Shown: piece after piece, positions 56,244 to 64,000 of the stretch
Numbering within the stretch: position 1 is the stretch's first letter
How the letters are laid out: each line of letters opens with the position of its first letter
The notes under the pieces: generated by a model
What the model saw: the letters and a program-made list of their open reading frames with translations, nothing else
Databases searched by the model: none
Told to the model about the DNA's origin: nothing
Position numbers and translations under genes: made by a program
Source of the DNA: Capniomyces stellatus
Lineage: Eukaryota; Kickxellomycota; Harpellomycetes; Harpellales; Legeriomycetaceae
DNA: 64,000 nt
Direction of reading: 5' to 3'
Assembly (NCBI GenBank): GCA_001661515.1
Contig: LUVW01000027.1
Location: 397,930 to 461,929 of the forward strand

Positions 56244-56678
56244 CTATAATAAAGGAATCGCTTTAACAGCAACCGATCCAAACTCATTATTGATTGTGCC
56301 TTGCAAAGCACCTTTTTTGTTCATCAAGTCTAGTATTTGTTTGATAGCGCCAATGGACTCGCTTTTTACCTGATTGGAAACAACAATAGAGTATAGCCAG
56401 CTGTCTTTAGCAAACCAGTAGTCTTCAAGAGTGAATTCAGAGTTGATTGACGTGTTACTGTTTAGGTTTATACCTGTGTATAGCAAGTTCCACTTGCCTA
56501 TTGCCTCTTCGGGGATAACTCTGAAATTAGCTGAGGGTTTATCAATCCATATATAGTTTGATGCTTTGCCGTCAATGTTATTATCGCCACAATAATCCCA
56601 AGATAATGCATCGTCGTCGCACTCGTATTCGGCGTTTGAGAGCGTCAAAAAGCCCAAGAATATTGTAATTATGTACAT
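56244..56678 (-). CDS. Small secreted protein, novel family member A
   Basis: Single exon, 144 residues: signal peptide about 1-16 (ending LSNA), then a compact domain with paired cysteines (YECDDD ... WDYCGDN), YIWIDKPSANFRVIP, and a C-terminal segment GAIKQILDLMNKKGALQGTINNEFGSVAVKAIP. I do not recognise a described family. It aligns along its whole length with the N-terminal domain of the protein coded at 63856-63032: a Cys-W-x2-Cys start, then F-x2-IP, then a Trp-led strand and a helix reading I-x-(E/Q)-ILD-(L/V)-MN followed by a G-T-x-N-x-x-(F/Y)-GS motif. It lacks that protein's stalk. Extracellular location is inferred; function is unknown. Confidence 0.75.
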   Translation of the reverse strand: MYIITIFLGFLTLSNAEYECDDDALSWDYCGDNNIDGKASNYIWIDKPSANFRVIPEEAIGKWNLLYTGINLNSNTSINSEFTLEDYWFAKDSWLYSIVVSNQVKSESIGAIKQILDLMNKKGALQGTINNEFGSVAVKAIPLL

Positions 56679-57835
56679 TTATTTAATAATGAAAAACAGA
56701 GCTAGTACAAATATAACCGTGCCCTGGATTAATTTGGCCCAATATTTTTAGTTACGAGTTTAAAACGCAGCTGTCGAAAGCGATGAATGAGTAAAGAATA
56801 GGGCTACCAATTAATTATGCGGATATAAAACCATCAGCTAGTTGTGGTGTCAAGAAAAACTTTTTTAGTTTGAGGAAGGGGGGGAAGGGGAAGTATGGTT
56901 ATATATATATAACTATGATTATAAATATTGAGCAAGTGATGCTTTGGGTAATGGTTCGACTCTGAGGTATAGATTGGCACTCGGGAGTTGCCAATCATAC
57001 AATTGGATTGACCATTTTTCTTTATATTAAGTTATTATAATATCGAGTGCTGTAGTTTTGAGGTGTATCATAGTTGTGGGATAAATTTTAAAATTATGGG
57101 ACCCAGGCGAGTTAACTTGATGAAATCCGAGGCAAGAATGCCTGAAAGTAGCCCAATGACGACTACTTTAGCCTAATGAAGAGTGGAATGATATATTAGT
57201 AAAAGGTTCAAAGTAAACATGATGTATTTTTAATACAAAACAGGAAATCTAAACTCAAGGCATTGACAAAGTAGTAAACCCTAACCGGTTTTAACACGCT
57301 TTCAGCTCAAGTGTATCCCGTTATTGCTTTATTAGGGAATTTTTATTGGCACTAGATGCAAGTTGTAATGGATATGGGTCAATTTTTTTTTTTGAAGAGA
57401 TTTATAATTGATCCGCCAGCTAAAAACAGATTTACTGTATTTGTAATTTACTTTGATTTTACGGTATATTTTTTTGAAGAGGTAGGATTTATTTGGTGAA
57501 CAAATAATCTTGCCTTCAGGAATTCACACGGTAAAAGATGAGCGTTCGGCTTCATTAGGATTGACCCATATATATAGCAAACGAGCAGTGCTGCTTCGGA
57601 TTGGAGGGCAATAAAGGGGGGGGGGGGGGGGCGGTAAGAATTGTTAAAACATGACGCGTATAAAAGTATATATTGGTGGTACAAAGTAGCTGAACCTGAT
57701 TGTCAATTTGTTGTTTTTTTTAAATATAATAAAAAGAAAGGTAAATGATGTAGAGAAAGAAATAAAAATGTTTTGATTTGATTTATTTTGTAGTTTTTTT
57801 TATCAAGTTGGTGTTGTAAGAGAAAAAAAAAGAAG
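56679..57835. other. Interval with poly-G tract
   Basis: About 1.2 kb, AT-rich, with a G run at about 57617-57632 and no supported gene. A broken frame at about 57470-57560 (-) has weak resemblance to sequence near 19700-19790, too weak to call. Confidence 0.5.
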
Positions 57836-58577
57836 CTATTTTCTGATAAGTAGGTATACTGATTTACCAACAATCAGATTCTGCAAGTGGCGATAGTCGC
57901 CTTCTAGGAACATTTGGAGGCCGCCAAAAGAAACCAAAACGGACCTGAATTGGAGATAAAGAAAGAAGAAGGTAGTTGGAACAGTTAGTTGTGAAAAACA
58001 AGAGAAAAGAGAAAAGAGAAAAGAGAAAAGAGAAAAGAGAAATAAAACTTACACTTTAGAGCCAGCAGAATCATCGTAACGGTATATTTTGCCATACATG
58101 ACGTATTCGTAGTCGTCTGCAAGAGAGCGCTGGGAGGAGTTAACGACGGCTCTCCAATGGACGTCTTGATTTCCGTAGGTGGCGGAGGCAGTATTATTGA
58201 TTGAGGGGTTTTGGGTTTGAGGTTGGTTTTGGTTGTTTATGGAAAGGGAGCTGGCAACAATAAGAGAGAACTTATCGCCGTGGTCGAGAGAGTAGAGTTG
58301 TGTGTTTATGTCGAGAGTGATTTCCATGTCGTAATTTTCGCTTCTGGCATCGATCCTTGAAACTTTTAAATAGGTGTTGGGGTTTGGGGAGATTAGAAGA
58401 AATTAAAAGCAAAAGAGAATGAAAATGAAGAGAGGCAGGAAATAACACGAATGGTGGGAATGACGGGGAAATAATAAATAATAAATAATAAATACCTTTA
58501 TCGAATTTCTTGCCGTCCTTGTCAACATCTTTAACGTCAAAAACGTCCGAGAACAGAATATTATCCTTTTTGTCCAT
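57836..58577 (-). CDS. RPB8: RNA polymerase subunit RPB8 (RPABC3)
   Basis: Subunit shared by RNA polymerases I, II and III. Three exons, 58577-58496, 58362-58053 and 57944-57836, are in phase and give 166 residues; most fungi have about 146. The extra length is a Gln/Asn-rich loop (NNQNQPQTQNPSINN) in the position known to be variable. Signatures: LFSDVFDVKDVD, MEITLDINTQLYSLDHGDKFSLIVASSL, RSLADDYEYVMYGKIYRYDD, VSFGGLQMFLEGDYRHLQNL and the C-terminal YLLIRK. The second intron holds an AGAGAAA repeat at about 57997-58040. The gene is complete and should be essential. Confidence 0.95.
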
Positions 58578-59094
58578 TGTAGAAAGAAAAAGAAAAAGAA
58601 AAAGAAGAGTAGAGTAATTGTAAGCTTTATTGGTTTGAATAAAGCAAGTAAGAAGAGAAGTAACAGAATAAGAGTAAAGTAGTAGATCAAATCTAAAAGC
58701 TATAAGAAACAAAAACAAAAACAAAAAATAAAATAAAATAAAATAAAAATAAAGTAAAAGTTTGGTAGTTTAGAGATTTTATTAGTTTAACGAAAAATTA
58801 TACTAAATTTTTTTTTTTTTTTCTTCCTTCTGTGTTTAACTTTACAAAATGCTTTTCAAAGGAAAAAAAAAAAAAAACCAATCAGGCATGTGAGTGATTA
58901 AACCAAAGAAAATTTTAATTGGAGATAAAAAAGAGGTACAAAAAAGTACAAAAATTGTACAAAATAGTACGAGGTGGATTTACAAAAAAGTACAGTGAGA
59001 ATGTACAAGAAATGTGAACGTTATTTATTGTTGAAAGCATAATAAAATAAAATAAAATAAATGTAAATATATATATGATTATAAAGGAAGGAAA
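58578..59094. other. Spacer between NOP4 3' end and RPB8
   Basis: About 500 bases upstream of RPB8, with AAAATAAAATA and GTACAAAAA repeats (58930-58990). There is no gene. Confidence 0.6.
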
Positions 59095-60709
59095 TTAACT
59101 AGAAAGGGAAGGGAGAGAAGATTTAGACAATAGGCCTTTAATGGCAGACTTGGTAGAGTTAAAATCAGAATTGGAAGATGATTTGTAGTTGTTACTTTTG
59201 TTGTTATCTCTGTTATTGGGTCTGTTATTTGGTCTGGTGTAAGGTTTGTTATCTCTGTTATTATCTCTGTTGTAAGGTCTGGTGTAAGGTTTGTTATCTC
59301 TGTTATTATCTCTGGTATAAGGTTTTTTATCTCTGTTATTATCTCTGTTGTAAGGTTTGTTATCTCTACTATCTCTGTTATTATCTCTGTTATTATCTCT
59401 GTTGTTGGGTCTTTTATTAAAGGAATTGGTGGTAGTGAAAGTAGACTCTTGTCTTGGGCGTTTGTTGTTAGTATCAGTAGAGGACTTTTCAAAGCGTTGT
59501 TGACGTTTGATGAGAATGAGGTTATTTTCAATAGCAAACTCGACAAATAAATGTTTTTTGGTGGCTTTGGGGGCAGGTGCGGAGGGGAAAAGGTTGTTAG
59601 TGAGGGAGAGATTGAGGAGTCGGAGGCAAGCAAGAGCGTGAGCGTGGTGAGAAAACTCGACAAAGGCAGCACCAGTAGATTTACCAAGATCAGATTTAGA
59701 GTTGGAGTCAACATCAGACTTGCTGCGAACAACTTTAGCCTGAGTGATACGGGGTTTTTTGTCCCATCCCTCAGCCATTTCCAGTGAAGTTAAAGCATCG
59801 ATTTCGCCGGCTCTGGACTTGGTCTTGAACTTGTCAATGGCACTAATGCACAGTTTCTTGATGTCTGAATCTGTCACGGCTGGTGGAAGACTACGGAAAC
59901 AAAGCCTGGTTTTTGACACAAACAGGTTGGGGTTTCTCTGCGTCGATGCCTTGCGCAGTCCGTAACTCTTCTGGATCCCATCCACCTCATTTGCTGTCAT
60001 CTTCTCCGCCGCTGCCGTGTTTGGAAACACCACTCCCTCCTTCAGCAAGTACAGGTTACGCTTGTCCTGTCCTCGCCTCCCCACCATTCGTGAACTCGTC
60101 AGCGTGTTTGCCTCTGTTCTGCTCACTGCATACGACACATTCAACAGTCGCCCATCCACCGTCAACCGTGCCACTGACTCCACCGTCTTTGGCCCCTCTG
60201 CTACCAGCACTGTGCTTGACACTTTCTTTGCCTTATCCCTACTCTTGTCCTCTCCTTTTCCTACCCCATTTCCTACTCCTGTCTCCATTGCTAATTCTGA
60301 CTCTCTCTGTGCCTCAGCTGATGCCTCAAAACATCTCTTTGCATCCTCTGCCTCCCAGAAACACACAAATCCTGTTCCTCTTGACTTTCCCGTCTGATTA
60401 TCCAACACTAATCTCGCATACCTCAACTTTCCAAACTCTCTAAACCTATTCATTCATTCATTTATTTATTCATCCATTTTGTTATCTAATCTAATCTAAT
60501 CTTATCCTTTTCATCTTATCCATATATCTAATCTATCTAATCTAATCCATCTATCTAATCTAATCTATTCTTTTTACTCTTACTTTTCGTAAATATCTTC
60601 TTCTTCTGTACTAAATGACACATTCTGAACAAATAATGTTGTTTGTTGATTCAACAATTCTTGATCTTTAATCTCCATATCTTCTTCTTCTTCTGCCTCT
60701 TCTACTTCT

Positions 60710-60741
<32 letters not shown>

Positions 60742-62211
60742 TTCTTCTCCCATTTCTTCTTTCTCTACTTCCACCTCCATCTTGCTCTCATTCTCTGCCA
60801 TCTTTTCAAATTGATCCTTTGGAACTGCCCAATCAACTGCCACTGTTCTATCTTCCAACGTCTTTCCATTCATCCCCTCAATTGCCTACACACATTACAC
60901 CACATCACTCTACATTAAACCAAACTCAATTACCCCCCTCACTCCCAAATTATACCTCATTATATTACATCCTTTTCGCTACTCTTTACACTCACCTTTT
61001 TGGCTCCTTCTACTTGTGCCATCTGGATAAACGCAAACCCCTTCAATGGCCCTCCAACAAACTTCCTTGCCAAGTTCACACTGTCAACTGCCCCATACTT
61101 ACTAAACGACTCTATCAACTCCTTCTCTCTTAGCTTAAACGGAAGATTTCTAATTATCAATCTTGCGTTCTTGTCAATCACTATTTTCTACTCGATTTCC
61201 ACATTTTAGTTTATATTAGTTTAATTTATTTATTCATTTACTTATTTTTTTTATTGGTTTAATTTATTCATACATTCAGATTCCAACTTTCATCAACTGT
61301 AATTCCAATCTACTTACTTGTAATTCTACCGACAACAACTCTCCCTTATAAAGATGTTTGTTCAACTGTGCCACCGCTCTTGACGCTGATGCCGAGTCGC
61401 TGTAAACCACCACTGCCTCTCCCTTCTCCCCCTTCTCCTCTTTCCCCTCAATATCGTATATCAACTGCTGCACTTGCCCTGACTTTCTCACCTTGTGCTG
61501 CAACTCCTTCTTTGTAACTCCACATTTGATCCCTTTTATTATCACCGTGTTGCTCTTATCATTGTTGCTCTTTACTTTCGCCTTTATCGGTTTGTTATTC
61601 TTCAACTCTTCCTCCTTCTCTCTAACCCGCGCCTTGACCTCCTCTCGCTTCGCCTTTATCTCCTTAATTCTGCTCGTTTTCTCTGCCCTTTCCTCAAGTG
61701 TCCCCTTCTTTATCGCTAGCTCTATCTTCAGCTTTCTTGTGCCTCTAAACTGCTTGCTTTCAAATTCCTCAACCGCCTTCAATGCGTCCTCCGCCAACAC
61801 ATACTGCACAAACCCAAACCCTTTACTCTTTGCCGCCTTTTCCTTTCCCTCCCCCTCCTCCTCTCCCCCTTTACTCTGCACCTTGTTTTTCTTTTTCATC
61901 TTTTCAATCACCTCTGAATCACTCTCGTCTTCATCATACTCTGCCTCCTTCTCTTCTGCCTTTGGATCCTTGCTCTTTTCTGTCACTATAAAACACGACC
62001 TGATTGGCCCAACCTCACTGAAAAACTCCTCCAGCTCCTTGTTTGTTGCATCCAACGGCAACCCTCTAACAAACAATGTTGATCGGTTGCCAAGCCCCCT
62101 TTTCTCTGATTCTTGCTTACTACCCTTCGAATCTACTTTTCCCTTTACCACTCCCCCCTCAACTGCAACATCCTTGCCTGCTTCTACCTTTACTACCGAA
62201 TCAATCTCCAT
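59095..62211 (-). CDS. NOP4: Nop4/RBM28-type nucleolar multi-RRM ribosome biogenesis factor
   Basis: Nucleolar RNA-binding protein needed for 60S subunit maturation. Four exons, 62211-61318, 61187-60996, 60885-60584 and 60445-59095, are in phase and give 912 residues (yeast Nop4 about 685). RRM1 has STLFVRGLPLDATNKELEEFF and SKGFGFVQY with an acidic insertion; a divergent RRM2 has NTVIIKGIKCGVTKKEL; RRM3 has ARLIIRNLPFKLREKELIESF and LKGFAFIQM, split by an intron; a poly-Glu linker follows; RRM4 has TLFVQNVSFSTEEEDIYEKF and RGTGFVCFW; a final degenerate RRM has RLCFRSLPPAVTDSDIKKL. The tail is Asn-Arg-Asp repeats (NNRDN, KPYTR) that resemble an RNA-binding RGG-like region. The RRM order and insertions fit Nop4 rather than Mrd1. 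No missing domain. Confidence 0.92.
59195..59410 (-). repeat. In-frame NRDN/KPYTR tandem repeats in NOP4 tail
   Basis: Twelve-base (Asn-Arg-Asp-Asn) and fifteen-base (Lys-Pro-Tyr-Thr/Asn-Arg) units alternate irregularly through the C-terminal exon. The frame stays open throughout. Confidence 0.85.
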
Positions 62212-63031
62212 GTTCTCTATGCTTTATTTCTATTTTGTTTTGTAAATCCAAGCTTTTTTCTATTTTTAGTCTACAACTTTCCTAGTATTCCTTTAATTTA
62301 ACTCTATGTCTATACCGTTATAACGCTAAATCTCTTTAGCTTGAAATTTTATTTTTTGAATCTTTATATTTAACTATTACCGTTATAGAAAAAACAATTT
62401 AAATAAAAAAAATTGTTAAAAAAAAAATTAATATTTTGATTCAGTAAAAAAAAAAATTTTCATAAATTACATTTCGATTTCTTCAGTTTAATACGAATTA
62501 CATAAGCAGGTCTAAAATATTGAAAAACATACTTTGCCGTCTTAATTAAGTTGAGAAATTGAATATATATAAAATTAATTTAATATCATTAAAGGTCAAT
62601 TAAAGTAATCCTACACAACAATTGTGTTGAATATGTGATAGAATTTGGTAGAGTAGCAGCTAAGGTTAGCTGTTTTCTGTTTACGAACGGCAATTTTAGT
62701 TTTTCTCAAGTCCATCCAACCAAGCAACCAAACTTTATTGATAATAAAAATAAACTACCTAGTAAAATAACTAAAGTTTCTACCGGGTTACCCAGCCCTT
62801 CAAAACACGCTGTTGATAAAGTCACAACTCAACTCCCATTCAATCTCTCAAAACCAAACCATCGTTCAAAAAAACATTTGACAAACTTTATTGATAATCA
62901 AACTCATTTTTGAAAAATATAAAGAAGTATCTGATTTAAAACGTGTTATAACTATAACAAAAAAAAAAAGGGGGCTTGTTTTAGTCTAGTGAAGTGCGCA
63001 CTGCACTAAAATTTATCCATCAATACCTATA
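62212..63031. other. Upstream of NOP4 and downstream of secreted family B
   Basis: About 800 bases, very AT-rich from 62340 to 62600. An open stretch at 62635-62913 (+) has no ATG start or family match. There is no supported gene. Confidence 0.55.
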
Positions 63032-63856
63032 TTAGTATCCATTTGGCTTGTACCCCGGATTACGTGTTGGCTTTGTTTTGGTTGCTGTAACTGTAACTGT
63101 TGTTTTTTTTCCTGGAACCTTGACAGTGGTCGTTTTTGTTACTGTTTCTCCTGGCTTGACCTCAGTTATTACTTGAGTAACTACTGATCCCGGTCCTGCA
63201 GCTGTCACAAATTTGGTCACGGTGGTTGGCTTGCTCCCATCAACCAATGTGGTGGTTACTGTTTCCTTTACTGTTTCTGTTACCGTTGTTGGTGGCTTGC
63301 ATGTCACCACTGGCGGGCAGACCGTTGGCGCTGGACAAACTGTTGGAGCTGGACAGCTTTTAACTGGTGGACACTTGGCTGCTAACTCTGCTTCAAACTC
63401 AGACTGGATTCTGTATGGGAACGCTTCCAATGTAGCTGATCCATAGATGCTGTTGAATGTTCCCATGTAGGTTCTTCCGCTATTCATCACATCAAGAATC
63501 TCTTTGAACGCGGATCTGTACTCGTGCTTGGAAATTGATCGCGTCAATGAGTACTGAACTGTTGTTGCCAACATCCACTGATCGCCGGTTGCTGGATTTG
63601 TGTATCTTCTGTAGGTTGGGTGGACGTAGGTATTAACATAGCTCGATGATGGCTCAATCATATCACTCCAGATATCTGCTATTCCAGTTGGGATGCTGTT
63701 GAATCCCGATGTCTCGGCCTTGAAAATATATGGAGAGAACTCGTATCCATTGACTTGTCCTCCTGAACAAGCTGCCCAATCATTTGAGTTTGGGTTACAG
63801 CCCAGCCCATATGCCCCCATGGCCATTGCTACGTACAAAAATACTGTTTGTTTCAT
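63032..63856 (-). CDS. Secreted protein with Thr-rich stalk, novel family member B
   Basis: Single exon, 274 residues. Signal peptide about 1-18; N-terminal domain (about 19-155) with CNPNSNDWAACSGGQVNGYEF, FNSIPTGIADIW, QWMLATTVQYSLTRSIS, EILDVMNSGRTYMGTFNSIYGSATLEAFP; then a Cys/Pro segment with repeated CPAPTVCP motifs (about 165-188); then a Thr/Val-rich stalk with repeats such as TVTETVKETVTTTLV and TTVKVPGKKTTVTVTATKT, likely O-glycosylated. It ends hydrophilic, without a clear GPI signal. The N-terminal domain is homologous to the small secreted protein at 56678-56244. I do not recognise the domain. A wall-associated or extracellular role is inferred from the stalk. Confidence 0.8.
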   Translation of the reverse strand: MKQTVFLYVAMAMGAYGLGCNPNSNDWAACSGGQVNGYEFSPYIFKAETSGFNSIPTGIADIWSDMIEPSSSYVNTYVHPTYRRYTNPATGDQWMLATTVQYSLTRSISKHEYRSAFKEILDVMNSGRTYMGTFNSIYGSATLEAFPYRIQSEFEAELAAKCPPVKSCPAPTVCPAPTVCPPVVTCKPPTTVTETVKETVTTTLVDGSKPTTVTKFVTAAGPGSVVTQVITEVKPGETVTKTTTVKVPGKKTTVTVTATKTKPTRNPGYKPNGY

Positions 63857-64000
63857 TTTTTTTTTCTTGACTAAAAGTTCTGGTAGTATACTGTTGCTAT
63901 AGTAGGTATGTATGCCGCTCTTCTATAAGGATTGCGTGCTTCTAAGTTTTGTATGCCTGGTTATAATGCTAAAGTTATTGTAACTTTGAATATGATGATG
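63857..64000. other. Upstream sequence of secreted family B
   Basis: 144 bases to the right edge. The minus strand has TATAGAAGAG and TATAGCAAC about 70 and 45 bases before the start codon, then a poly-A run just ahead of ATG. A promoter is likely but not proven. Confidence 0.4.

Noticed and set aside
1..64000. CRISPR array, rRNA genes or prophage-like modules
   Set aside because: No regularly spaced repeats with unique spacers and no rRNA core sequences were seen; the gene content and introns are nuclear eukaryotic.

Overview
This window looks like nuclear DNA from an AT-rich fungus. Coding regions are split by spliceosomal introns with GT...AG ends, often with CTAAC-like branch sites. The fungus-specific V-ATPase c' subunit, separate proline-pathway and RNA polymerase genes, and GPI-anchored or stalked secreted proteins fit a fungus. 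A GH19 chitinase, rare in fungi, and very low gene density make an early-diverging, possibly animal-associated lineage plausible, but I cannot name the species. Assembly gaps (N runs) lie at 1368-1389, 14473-14483 and 52268-52723, with single Ns elsewhere; several sit in G/C homopolymers.

Layout. 1-5126 (-): SPC7/KNL1 kinetochore scaffold, open at the window edge. 6665-7161 (+): VMA9. 7618-9238 (-): CDC25. Then almost 6 kb without a gene. 15189-17683 (+): BUB2/cdc16. 18039-19250 (-): EFM7. 22658-23893 (+): a GPI-anchored GDSL-family protein lacking its catalytic Ser and His. 24244-25879 (-): HOP2. 26765-28257 (+): PRO2. 28419-29170 (-): VMA11. 31.9-34.9 kb: a decayed coding relic and a truncated Ty3-like retrotransposon. 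37473-38140 (+): TSR2. 40623-43943 (+): a PH-RhoGAP protein. 44209-47727 (-): an M16 metallopeptidase. 48099-49580 (-): a membrane RING-H2 ligase. 51115-51717 (+): tRNA-Met, tRNA-Asn and tRNA-Ile. 52724-53129 (+): the C-terminal part of a divergent 14-3-3. 55274-55972 (+): GH19 chitinase. 56244-56678 (-) and 63032-63856 (-): two members of an unrecognised secreted family. 57836-58577 (-): RPB8. 59095-62211 (-): NOP4.

How the genes relate. The first 18 kb carries three mitotic controllers (Spc7, Cdc25, Bub2); BUB2 and CDC25 are divergent across the longest gene-free stretch. VMA9 and VMA11 are both Vo-sector subunits of the V-ATPase. NOP4, TSR2, RPB8 and EFM7 serve ribosome biogenesis, transcription and translation. 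The right-hand 10 kb is richest in exported proteins. Hexanucleotide repeats are everywhere and appear in proteins as dipeptide runs. I saw no CRISPR array, operon-like array or complete transposon. Gene models were spliced by eye with reading phase checked at each junction; none has transcript support.
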